Positions 18,107 through 25,948 of a stretch of 58,240 nucleotides of DNA are shown in pieces. A model generated the notes under the pieces. It made no database searches. It worked only from the letters and a program-made list of their open reading frames with translations, and was not told where the DNA came from. Within the stretch, counting starts at the first letter, position 1. Every line of letters starts with the position of its first letter. Made by a program: the position numbers and the translations under genes. The DNA comes from Planctomycetota bacterium (GTDB lineage Bacteria > Planctomycetota > Phycisphaerae > Phycisphaerales > UBA5793): assembly GCA_963205185.1 (NCBI GenBank), contig CAUJHZ010000073.1, positions 1 through 58,240 of the forward strand. Reading direction: 5' to 3'.

Positions 18107-19971
18107 TTGATCACGGCCACCAACTTGATGATCGCGCCCTTGGCGCGCTGATAGCGCGGATGCGCGACCGCCTCACCCATCGCGGGCCCGACGGCGCCGG
18201 CCTGCTGCTCGAGCCGCGGCTGCGCCTCGCGCTGGGGCATCGCCGGTTGAGCATTGTTGATCTGACCGAGGCGGGCGCCCAGCCGATGACCAGCGCCTGC
18301 GGGCGCTACAGCATCGTGTACAACGGTGAAATCTACAACGCCGCTGAACTGCGGGCCGGCCTGCCGCACATCCGCTGGCGCGGCCACAGCGACACCGAAG
18401 CGCTCCTCGAACACCTGGCCCTCCGCGGTCCCGAAGGCATCGCCGATCTCAACGGCATGTTCGCCTTTGCCTTGCTCGACCGCCAGCGCGATGAACTCAT
18501 CCTCGCGCGCGACCGCTTCGGCCAGAAGCCGCTTTACTATGCCTGTCGCGATCACTGGTTTGCATTTGCATCGGAACTCTCAGCGCTGCGCGCCATTCCA
18601 TGGTTTGACGCCTCGATCGATTCCGCAGCGCTCGCGACGTACCTGCTGCTGCAGTACGTGCACCAGCCGATGTCGATTCATCCCGGGACGTTGAAACTGC
18701 CGCCCGGCTGCTGGTTGCGCGTGCAGCTCGGCTTGCAGCCGCGTGCCGGCCAGCCGCAGCGCTACTTCGAATGGTCGCCCGAGGACGGCGCCGAGCGGCT
18801 CGATGGCGTCCGCGACGTGGCCAGCCTGGTGGATGAACTGGATGTGCTGCTGACGCAGGCGGTGCGCCGCCGGCTCGTGAGCGACGTGCCACTGGGCGTG
18901 CTGCTCAGTGGAGGAGTGGATTCGGCGCTGATCGCGTCCGCCATGCGGCGCTGCGTGGATGGACCGGTGCGCTCGTTCAGCATTGGCTTTGAAGGCAGCG
19001 TCGAGAGCGAACACCTCGAGGCGCGGCAGGCCGGGGCGCATCTCGACACGATCCACACGGATGACGTCCTCGAGCGCGATGTCCTCGATCTGCTCCCAAC
19101 CGTGGTCGAAGATCTGGATGAGCCGCTGGGTGACAGCAGCTGCCTGCCGACCTGGCTGCTGGCGCGCCTGGCGAGGCGGGATGTCAAAGTCGTCCTTAGC
19201 GGGGACGGGGGCGACGAACTCTTCGGCGGCTACCAGCGCTACGCCGAGACGCTGCGCGAGCAGACAAGCCTCGCTCATCGCCTGCGCTACGTCGCCAGCC
19301 GCCGCCAGCGGTGGAATCCAGCCGACGCCTACTGCTCGCCGCGCTTCTGGATGTTCATGCCGGCCCAGATCGGCGCGTGGATGGGCGAGATGCCGCTGAC
19401 GGCACTCGATGTCGGCAACGCAATGCGCGAAGCGATGTCGAATGACCGGCCACTCATTCACCGCATGCGGCATCTGGATGTGCACACCTATCTGCCCGGT
19501 GCGGTGCTCGCCAAAGTCGATCGCATGACCATGGCGCACGGGCTCGAAGCGCGCAGCCCATTTCTCGATCCGGACGTCGCGGCCTTCGCCGCGAGGCTCC
19601 CGTCGCGCCTCGCCGGCACTACCCAGCGGCTCAAGCCGATGCTGCGCGACCTGCTCGCGCGGCGGCTGCCGGCGGAGTGGGCGCAGCGGCCCAAGAAGGG
19701 ATTCGGCCTGCCGTCCGCTTCGTGGAGTCAGTCGAGCATGATCGACCTGTGCGATGAACTGCTGCTCGCCGGCGATGCACGCTGCCGCGACCTGCTGGAT
19801 CGCCGGGCCATGTCCGAGTGGGTGCAAGCGCAGCGCCGGCCCGAGTCGTTCAGCGTCTACCAGGTCTGGACGATGCTCGTGCTCGAACTGTGGCTCCGCC
19901 GTCTTGCAGACGACCAGCCGGCGCTGCCCGACGTCCAGACCCTTCCCATCGCCGAGCCGGTGAGCCGCTGA
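18085..19971 (+). CDS. asnB: Asparagine synthetase (glutamine-hydrolysing)-type amidotransferase
   Basis: This 628-residue protein starts MCGIVGLIDHG, so Cys2 is the glutaminase nucleophile after Met removal. The class II amidotransferase domain covers about residues 1-200, with RGPDGAG and YNGEIYN. The synthetase domain has the PP-loop SGGVDSALIA at about 275 and SGDGGDELFGGYQRY at about 371. The gene lies within a glycosyltransferase cluster. AsnB homologues in such clusters, including exosortase/PEP-CTERM-linked ones, are thought to amidate sugar acids rather than make free asparagine; that role here is inferred. Confidence 0.9.
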   Translation: MCGIVGLIDHGHQLDDRALGALIARMRDRLTHRGPDGAGLLLEPRLRLALGHRRLSIVDLTEAGAQPMTSACGRYSIVYNGEIYNAAELRAGLPHIRWRGHSDTEALLEHLALRGPEGIADLNGMFAFALLDRQRDELILARDRFGQKPLYYACRDHWFAFASELSALRAIPWFDASIDSAALATYLLLQYVHQPMSIHPGTLKLPPGCWLRVQLGLQPRAGQPQRYFEWSPEDGAERLDGVRDVASLVDELDVLLTQAVRRRLVSDVPLGVLLSGGVDSALIASAMRRCVDGPVRSFSIGFEGSVESEHLEARQAGAHLDTIHTDDVLERDVLDLLPTVVEDLDEPLGDSSCLPTWLLARLARRDVKVVLSGDGGDELFGGYQRYAETLREQTSLAHRLRYVASRRQRWNPADAYCSPRFWMFMPAQIGAWMGEMPLTALDVGNAMREAMSNDRPLIHRMRHLDVHTYLPGAVLAKVDRMTMAHGLEARSPFLDPDVAAFAARLPSRLAGTTQRLKPMLRDLLARRLPAEWAQRPKKGFGLPSASWSQSSMIDLCDELLLAGDARCRDLLDRRAMSEWVQAQRRPESFSVYQVWTMLVLELWLRRLADDQPALPDVQTLPIAEPVSR

Positions 19972-19974
19972 AGC

Positions 19975-21837
19975 ATGGCAACGGCGGCCCGACTGCTTGC
20001 GCACGTCCTGTCAGGCGACCGCCGCACGCCGGCGGCGCTGCAGCGCAAGACACTCATCATCGTCGCGCAGGGCCGGCTCGGCCGCGATGAACTGCGCCTT
20101 CTTTTTCCGCAACTGCAGCGCGGCGTGATCATCCGCGACGTCGCCACGTCAGATCCACTGGCCGAGCGGAGCGGGGGTTCGGCGCTTCGCCTGAACGAAG
20201 TCCGCTGGGATCCGCAGTTGCCGGAAGGGTTCGATCGCGACGACGCGCGCCAGTTGCGCAGCGCCGGCTCGACGGCGGTTTTCCTCAAGCCGTATGGCGA
20301 CGCGAGCGGGCGCATGCTGCGCGACCTGCGCCGCGCTGGCGTTCGCTGGGTGATCTTCGATGAACACGGCCGCTGGCTGCGCGCGCCCCTCGCGCAGGCG
20401 CTGGTCGGCAAAGTGCGTCTTGACGGCGCCGTGCCCGGCGCCGACACCCGGCCCGGTCTGCAGCACCTCGCATCGGCCATCGACCGCACGGCGCTGCGTG
20501 TGGTCCGCGCCGTAGCCATGCCCGGCGCGGCGAGCGAGCGCCCGCAAGCCGAGCACGATGCGGTTCGGCAGTTTGCAGCGGTCTGGCGTGAGACGCAGCG
20601 GCCCGCGCCAGTCCCGCCCACGGGCAAGCAGGTGCGGCGGATCATGCACTTCGTCAGCAGCCTCGATTCGGGGGGAGCCGAGCGCCAGGTCGTCAGCCTC
20701 GCGATCGCGCAGCGGCACGCCGGTCTCGTGGCGGCAGTCCGAACCCAGACGCCGCTGTCGGGCCAGCATGCGCATTATGCGCCGCTGCTGGCGGAGGCGG
20801 GTGTCGAAGCGAGACAGGCCGGAGCATTGGATGTCGCGGCGCTCGACGCGTTGACGGACGATTTGCGCACGAGCGGGCGGCTGGCGCGACTCGTGCGCGC
20901 CGCCCCCGCCGTCATTCGCGACGGGGTGCTCGACGTGGTGGCTGACCTGCTCTCGCATCCGCCCGACGTGCTGCACTGCTGGCTGGATGAGCCGAACGTG
21001 CTGGGCGGCATCGCGGGTTTGATTGCCGGCGTGCCGCGCATCGTGCTCTCCACGCGAAATGTCGGGCCGGCGCACTTTCCCCACCTGCACAAGCCGTGGA
21101 TGCGGCCGTGTTATCGCCTGCTCGCCGGTGAGCCGCGCATCGTACTGGCCGGCAACTCGAAAGCGGGGATCGAAGACTACGCGCGGTGGATCGGCATCGA
21201 GCCACACCGGTTCGTGCTGCTGCGCAATGCCGTGTCGCCCGAAGCGTTCCAGGCGCCGGCGGCGACGGAGACCACGGCCGTGCGCGAAGCGCTCGGCGTC
21301 GCGCCCCTTCAGCCCCTCGTCGTGGGGGTGATGCGCCTCTCGCAGGAGAAGCGGCCGGATGTGTTTGTCGAAGTCATCCGCCGGCTGCGACTCGTGCACG
21401 CCGACTGCACGGCCGCGATCGTCGGCGTCGGCCCGCTGGCCGATGCGCTCAGGCGTCGCATTCAGTCACTGAAGCTGGACAGCGCCGTTCAACTGCTCGG
21501 CCAGAGGCGCGATGTGCGAACCTTGCTTGCGGCGGCGGACGTCGTGCTGCTGACTTCCGATCATGAAGGCACGCCCAACTGCGTGCTCGAAGCGCTCGCG
21601 CTGGGCAAGGGCGTCGTGGCCACCGATGCAGGCGGAACGGCCGAGGTGCTCGAACACGAGCGAACGGGGCTGCTGGCCGAATGCGGCGACGTGGGGGCGC
21701 TGTCTGCCGCCGTCAGCCGCCTGATCACCTCACCGGCGCTGGCGGAGCAGTTCGGCCGGGCGGGGCGCGAAGCGATTCGCGAGAGATTCAGCCTTCCGGC
21801 CATCCTCGAGCGCACGCTCGCCACGTACATCCGCTGA
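19975..21837 (+). CDS. GT4-family glycosyltransferase with N-terminal extension
   Basis: This 620-residue protein starts 3 bp after asnB and is clearly in the same operon. Residues from about 220 form a GT-B glycosyltransferase: IMHFVSSLDSGGAERQV opens the acceptor half, VVGVMRLSQEKRPDVFVEV the donor half, and EGTPNCVLEALALGKG at about 530 is the GT4 donor motif. The first 215 residues are unusual. They contain a segment resembling a sugar or polysaccharide enzyme N-domain but match nothing recognised. It would add a sugar to the same glycan as its neighbours. Confidence 0.82.
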   Translation: MATAARLLAHVLSGDRRTPAALQRKTLIIVAQGRLGRDELRLLFPQLQRGVIIRDVATSDPLAERSGGSALRLNEVRWDPQLPEGFDRDDARQLRSAGSTAVFLKPYGDASGRMLRDLRRAGVRWVIFDEHGRWLRAPLAQALVGKVRLDGAVPGADTRPGLQHLASAIDRTALRVVRAVAMPGAASERPQAEHDAVRQFAAVWRETQRPAPVPPTGKQVRRIMHFVSSLDSGGAERQVVSLAIAQRHAGLVAAVRTQTPLSGQHAHYAPLLAEAGVEARQAGALDVAALDALTDDLRTSGRLARLVRAAPAVIRDGVLDVVADLLSHPPDVLHCWLDEPNVLGGIAGLIAGVPRIVLSTRNVGPAHFPHLHKPWMRPCYRLLAGEPRIVLAGNSKAGIEDYARWIGIEPHRFVLLRNAVSPEAFQAPAATETTAVREALGVAPLQPLVVGVMRLSQEKRPDVFVEVIRRLRLVHADCTAAIVGVGPLADALRRRIQSLKLDSAVQLLGQRRDVRTLLAAADVVLLTSDHEGTPNCVLEALALGKGVVATDAGGTAEVLEHERTGLLAECGDVGALSAAVSRLITSPALAEQFGRAGREAIRERFSLPAILERTLATYIR

Positions 21838-21843
21838 TGCGGG

Positions 21844-22638
21844 TCATGGCCGCCAGGCGATCGGATCCTGCCGGTAGAAGCGCGACCACTGCTCGTACAG
21901 ATCCGGGTCGTAACGGCGCAGATCAGCCGGCCGCTCGAAGAATGTTTCGGTGACGACGGCGAAGAACTCGGCTTCATTCGTTGCACCGTACGAGTCGATG
22001 GGCCCCGAGCGGCCGCGCTGCGCCTCGCTGGCGAATCGGTCGAACGCGCGGGTGAAAACCTCCGCCCATCGCCGGGCGGCGTCGTTGGGCGCGGTGCGCG
22101 GGTCGGCTTCGGAGAGGCCGAACTGCTCGTCGATCTGATGGGCGAATTCGTGCAGGACGACGTTGTGCGCATCACGCGCGTTCTCCGCGCCGCTGAGCAC
22201 ATCCGCCCACGACAGGACGAGCGAACCCTGGTCCCACGATTCGCCAAGGCGCGGCTGATGGTCCTCCGCGACGGTGCCGTCGTCGAGGTGTTCCATGGTG
22301 GGGGCAACGTATTCGCTGGGGTAGACCAGCACCGAGCGCAGCAGCGGAAAGTACTCGTCGTCGCGGTGCAGCAGCAGCACGCAGGCTTCGGCGGCGATGG
22401 TTACGCGGATCTCGTCGGTGATCTCCAATCCGCCGCAACCCTCGAAGTTCTTCTCCGCGAGGAACACCTGAATGTGGCCGAGCAGTTCGGATCGGTCGGC
22501 CGGGCCGAGTCGCCGCCACGACCCGCTGCGCCGCTCCAGGATTCCGCGCCACTGCGGCGGGAAGGGCTGAGCGCGCAACCTCCTGCGACGCCGGCGGCGA
22601 AAACCCGTGATCCACTGAATGAGTCGTACGATCGGCAC
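21844..22638 (-). CDS. mtfA: MtfA-like M90 zinc peptidase
   Basis: This 264-residue protein has the zinc motif HEFAH at residues 163-167, preceded by NVVLHE, with a further conserved NEAEFFAVVTETFFE region that supplies the third ligand. This matches MtfA, which in E. coli binds the glucose regulator Mlc and has peptidase activity. Members are also common in bacteria without Mlc. It begins at GTG 22638 with TAGAAT 5 nt upstream, a leaderless layout, and diverges from ppa. The basic RRRRRRR run near residue 14 may mark membrane association. Confidence 0.8.
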   Translation of the reverse strand: MPIVRLIQWITGFRRRRRRRLRAQPFPPQWRGILERRSGSWRRLGPADRSELLGHIQVFLAEKNFEGCGGLEITDEIRVTIAAEACVLLLHRDDEYFPLLRSVLVYPSEYVAPTMEHLDDGTVAEDHQPRLGESWDQGSLVLSWADVLSGAENARDAHNVVLHEFAHQIDEQFGLSEADPRTAPNDAARRWAEVFTRAFDRFASEAQRGRSGPIDSYGATNEAEFFAVVTETFFERPADLRRYDPDLYEQWSRFYRQDPIAWRP

Positions 22639-22643
22639 GGCGG

Positions 22644-22649
22644 ATTCTA
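22644..22649 (-). promoter_or_regulatory. -10-like TAGAAT before mtfA
   Basis: On the minus strand TAGAAT ends 5 nt before GTG 22638, with no Shine-Dalgarno site. This fits a leaderless mRNA. Confidence 0.4.
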
Positions 22650-22702
22650 AGGTGGAAACCTGCCTCCGAGTGCCGCAGATGCCTTGCGTCTCCGCAGTCC
22701 CG

Positions 22703-22708
22703 TATCAT
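22703..22708 (+). promoter_or_regulatory. -10-like TATCAT before ppa
   Basis: TATCAT ends 9 nt before an in-frame GTG at 22718 and 39 nt before ATG 22748. Either start could be used from a transcript beginning near 22715. Confidence 0.35.
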
Positions 22709-22747
22709 CTGCTCTTTGTGCACCGCAACCGTGAATCGAGGTCCGCC

Positions 22748-23317
22748 ATGTCGCCGCAGCACGCGTCGATCAATCCGTTCATGCTCGTACCGCCCGGTCC
22801 CGACGTCCCCCACACCGTCAACGTTATCGTCGAGATCCCCAAAGGGCGGCGAAGCAAGTTCGAACTCGACAAAACGACCGGTCTTCTCAAGCTCGACCGC
22901 TACCTCTATTCCTCCGCGCACTATCCCGGCGACTACGGCTTCATTCCGCAGACCCTGGCGGAGGACCACGACCCGCTCGACATTCTCGTGATGGTCAACG
23001 AGCCGACGTTCTCGGGTTGTCTGATCGAGGCGCGGCCGCTGGGGCTGTTCCGCATGACCGATCGCGGCGACAACGACTTCAAGGTGCTCGCTGTTCCCGC
23101 GACCGATCCCACCTTTGCCGAGTTCCGCGATCTCTGGCGCGTGCCGTCGCACTTCCTGCGCGAGGTCGAGCACTTCTTCGCCACGTACAAGCAACTGGAA
23201 GACGCGGGCGACGTCAAGACGCTCGGCTGGCACGACGCCGCCACGGCCCACGCGGAGATTGAAGCGTCCATCCGGCGCTACAAAGATTCTCCCGCGCCCG
23301 CCGTGGTGAAGGCCTGA
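22748..23317 (+). CDS. ppa: Inorganic pyrophosphatase (family I)
   Basis: This 189-residue enzyme would hydrolyse pyrophosphate and so drive biosynthetic reactions. It shows the family I hallmarks: VIVEIPKGRRSKFELD, the active-site YPGDYGFIPQT, and the signature EDHDPLDILV with its metal-binding aspartates. ATG 22748 has a GAGG site 6 nt upstream. An in-frame GTG at 22718 would add 10 residues. The C-terminal HDAATAHAEIEASIRRY helix is typical of longer family members. It diverges from mtfA. Confidence 0.93.
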   Translation: MSPQHASINPFMLVPPGPDVPHTVNVIVEIPKGRRSKFELDKTTGLLKLDRYLYSSAHYPGDYGFIPQTLAEDHDPLDILVMVNEPTFSGCLIEARPLGLFRMTDRGDNDFKVLAVPATDPTFAEFRDLWRVPSHFLREVEHFFATYKQLEDAGDVKTLGWHDAATAHAEIEASIRRYKDSPAPAVVKA

Positions 23318-23360
23318 TCCGGCGAGCCACACCTGCTGAACCCAGGAGGCGATCAGACCC

Positions 23361-24737
23361 ATGGCAGAGCCGCAGTTCCATTGGCAACCCCAGCCTGAAG
23401 CACAGGCGCTGGTGCGCGAAGTGGTGGATCATCTCCTCTCACGCTGCCCGCGGGCCGCAGAACTGGCCCGGCGCATGCGCCAGGAAACCGCGACGCGCTT
23501 CATCGACTGGATCGATTCGATCGAAGTGCCCGCCAGCGACGACTGGGAGTATCGGCTGGGCAAGGTCGGCTTCGCCTGCCGCGAACTGGTCGGCTCGACG
23601 CGCGTGCTCGTTCATGAGGGCGGCGTGTTCCCGTCATTTGCCGTTTCCGACACGACGGTGCACCGCGTGTTCATCAAGGTCGAGTCGGTAGCCGACTTCA
23701 TGGCCGCGTGGATGATCAGCAACGACCACGTGATCGAAGGCGAGCCGTTTGCGGCCGTGCGCCGCGCGCCGGTGTTCCACGGCGACGGGGCCGATCTTTG
23801 GGCGATCGAGCGGCACGGGTCGCGCAGCATTGTCGTGCCGCCGTCTCAGCCGCAGCGCAGCCTGCAGATGGTGCGGCACTACGAGTCGCTCCGCCGGCGC
23901 GAGCGCGAGTGGCCCAACGACGACCAGGGCTTCGCGCGCGTCCGCCTGCTGGTTGACGCGGCGATTGCCGATCTTGGCCCGGACATGACGTGCGACATCT
24001 TCTTCGCCGCGGAACGAGAATACTGGGCCCGCCGGAATCGCGCCGCCCGCATCCAGAAGGGAAGACAGGATGCGCTCGGCCTCGGCTGGGCCAACCACGA
24101 CCACCACACCTTCCGCTCGTCGCGGCAGCACTTCCGCAAACTTGTGGCGCTCTTCGAGCGGCTGGGCATGAAGCCGCGCGAACGGTTCTACGCCGGCGCC
24201 GAGGCAGGCTGGGGCGCGCAGGTGCTCGAACAGCCGGCGTGCGGCATTGTCGTGTTTGCCGACGTGGATCTCTCTCCCGAAGAAGTCGCCGGAGACTTCG
24301 CTCACGAACCGCTGCCCGAGCGGCACGAACTCGGCACCGTCGGCCTCTGGTGCGGCCTGCACGGCGAATCGATCCTGCAGGCGGGCATGCATCACCTCGA
24401 GTGCCAGTTCGACCACGAGGCGCTGTGCGACCAGTTGCAGGCGGCGGGGGTGAGCACGATGTCGCCCTTTACTGATCTGCCTTACCTGCGGCAGGCCTTC
24501 TCTGAAGGCGAGCGGTGGAAGGTCTCCGATGCTCGCATTAACCGCCTGCTCCAGGCGGGGCAGATCACGCCCACGCAGGCGAACCAGTTCCGCATGACCG
24601 GCGCCATCGGATCGCACCTCGAAAATCTCGAGCGCAACGACGGCTACAAGGGCTTCAACCAGCAGGGCGTGTCGGACATCATCGCGCGCACCGATCCACG
24701 GCGCGAAGCGCCCCAGGCCGAACTGCTCGGGGCTTGA
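23361..24737 (+). CDS. DUF1338/HglS-like VOC-superfamily protein (tentative)
   Basis: This 458-residue protein has an AGGAGG ribosome site upstream. Residues about 245-300 contain HHTFR, then FERLGMKPRERFYAG. About 90 residues further on comes GMHHLECQFDHEALCDQL, and near the end FNQQGVSDI. The order of His motif, F-x-x-x-G-M-x-P, a second His-His-Leu motif and a late Gln/Gly motif resembles DUF1338 proteins such as the 2-oxoadipate dioxygenase/decarboxylase HglS. That family uses iron in a VOC-type fold. The match is by eye and weak. The N-terminal 240 residues are not recognised. Confidence 0.45.
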   Translation: MAEPQFHWQPQPEAQALVREVVDHLLSRCPRAAELARRMRQETATRFIDWIDSIEVPASDDWEYRLGKVGFACRELVGSTRVLVHEGGVFPSFAVSDTTVHRVFIKVESVADFMAAWMISNDHVIEGEPFAAVRRAPVFHGDGADLWAIERHGSRSIVVPPSQPQRSLQMVRHYESLRRREREWPNDDQGFARVRLLVDAAIADLGPDMTCDIFFAAEREYWARRNRAARIQKGRQDALGLGWANHDHHTFRSSRQHFRKLVALFERLGMKPRERFYAGAEAGWGAQVLEQPACGIVVFADVDLSPEEVAGDFAHEPLPERHELGTVGLWCGLHGESILQAGMHHLECQFDHEALCDQLQAAGVSTMSPFTDLPYLRQAFSEGERWKVSDARINRLLQAGQITPTQANQFRMTGAIGSHLENLERNDGYKGFNQQGVSDIIARTDPRREAPQAELLGA

Positions 24738-24767
24738 CGCGCTCGGCGCGGCGGAGGCGGCAGCCGC

Positions 24768-25304
24768 TCAGATCGGCGGCGCCGGATCGAACATCGAGTC
24801 GATCTCCGTGTGGTTCACGTCGTTAAAGTAGTTCGTGAAGAGGTTCACGGCGACGGCGGCGATGGCCTCGACCACGGCGGCATCGTCAAAGCCAGCCTGG
24901 CGGAAGGAGTTCAGGTCTGCATCGCTCACCGAGCCTCGCTTCTCCAGGAGCGCGTTGGTAAAGCGCAGCAGGGCCTGGTGGCGGGGGTCGGCGGCGCGAC
25001 CCTTGCGCGCATCCACGGCGGCGGCGGCGTCGATGCCCACCTTGGCCGCGAGTTTGGTGTGCGCCGCGAGGCAATAGGTGCAGCCCGTGCTCTGGCCGCA
25101 GGTCAGGGCGATCAACTCGTGTTCGGCGGGAGTCAGGCTGCCGGACCGCACGCCACTGGAAAACTTCAGGAAGGCGTCGAGCACGCCCGGGTTGTTGGCG
25201 ATCCCCCGGTAGATATTGAGCTTCTTCTTTGCCAGCGGTCCGTCAAAGAGTTCGCGGGCTTTACCGGTTGCGGTGGCGGGGTCGATGGTCTTGAGGCGCG
25301 GCAT
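24768..25304 (-). CDS. AhpD-like/carboxymuconolactone decarboxylase-family protein
   Basis: This 178-residue protein carries the exact AhpD motif E-x11-C-x2-C-x3-H as Glu63, Cys75, Cys78 and His82, within EHELIALTC and GCTYCLAAH. Such proteins act as alkylhydroperoxidases or thiol-disulfide relay partners in oxidative-stress defence. ATG 25304 follows an excellent GGAGGT site. It converges with the DUF1338-like gene. An electron donor partner is not adjacent. Confidence 0.85.
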   Translation of the reverse strand: MPRLKTIDPATATGKARELFDGPLAKKKLNIYRGIANNPGVLDAFLKFSSGVRSGSLTPAEHELIALTCGQSTGCTYCLAAHTKLAAKVGIDAAAAVDARKGRAADPRHQALLRFTNALLEKRGSVSDADLNSFRQAGFDDAAVVEAIAAVAVNLFTNYFNDVNHTEIDSMFDPAPPI

Positions 25305-25460
25305 GAGTACCTCCAGTTCCCGAACAACGCGGGTCAGTGGCTGGTGTTTCGACCGGCACGGCGGCGCGGCGCCAAGCCGCGCGCATGCAGCGCCGGTTCT
25401 GCCAGAATGATTCGGGAGATCTGCCAGAGCCTCCAACGGGGAAACGAACCCGTTCGCTCG

Positions 25461-25817
25461 TCAGCCGGCCGATTCGCCGCCCATGTCGCCCGCCGACGCC
25501 ATCGCCTCATCGACTTTGCGCATGAGATCGACGTAATCCATCTGCGCCATCTGCATCTCGCGCAGCTGCGGGTGCATCGCCACGCGGCTCTGCAGGTCGG
25601 CCAGCCGGTGCTTGTCCTGCACTTCGATCGGCTGCCCGGCGTGCTCTTTCTCGGAAATCGCATCCATCTGCCGCGAGTAGTCCGCCAGAAGGCGCTGCGC
25701 GTCGGTGTCTTCCCGAATCGCCTTGAGCAGTTCGCGGTAGCGGACGACGGCGAGATGCTCTGCGAGAAGGCGGCCAAGTCGGGTGGCGACGTCGATGATC
25801 TGCGGGGTATCAGCCAT
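25461..25817 (-). CDS. YlbF/YmcA-family protein
   Basis: This 118-residue all-helical protein resembles the YlbF/YmcA family, with segments such as VVRYRELLKAIREDTDAQRL and DLQSRVAMHP. In Bacillus these proteins form an RNase Y-associated complex that affects mRNA processing. Here it lies beside RNase R, in divergent orientation, which suggests an RNA-related role by context only. ATG 25817 is preceded by TATCAT with a 7-nt gap and no Shine-Dalgarno site. Confidence 0.7.
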   Translation of the reverse strand: MADTPQIIDVATRLGRLLAEHLAVVRYRELLKAIREDTDAQRLLADYSRQMDAISEKEHAGQPIEVQDKHRLADLQSRVAMHPQLREMQMAQMDYVDLMRKVDEAMASAGDMGGESAG

Positions 25818-25824
25818 AGGCGTG

Positions 25825-25830
25825 ATGATA
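25825..25830 (-). promoter_or_regulatory. -10-like TATCAT before the ylbF-like gene
   Basis: On the minus strand TATCAT ends 7 nt before ATG 25817, in the leaderless arrangement. Confidence 0.4.
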
Positions 25831-25840
25831 GGTTACGCGG

Positions 25841-25885
25841 CGGCGCCGGCGGCGCCGGCGGCCCGGCGGCCCGGCGGCCCGGCGG
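25841..25885. repeat. GC-only tandem repeats between ylbF-like and rnr genes
   Basis: CGGCGCCGG occurs twice in tandem (25841-25858). After a CGG, CCCGGCGG follows three times in perfect tandem (25862-25885). The run contains only G and C and lies between two divergent start regions. Confidence 0.85.
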
Positions 25886-25914
25886 GCGGCCCCCATGCGT
25901 TCGTGCAGGTTTGC

Positions 25915-25920
25915 TATGAT
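25915..25920 (+). promoter_or_regulatory. -10-like TATGAT before rnr
   Basis: TATGAT lies 19 nt before ATG 25940 and 28 nt before ATG 25949. It gives a short leader for the RNase R mRNA. Confidence 0.35.
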
Positions 25921-25948
25921 CTGCTTTGCCCTCTCGTGGATGGATCGC

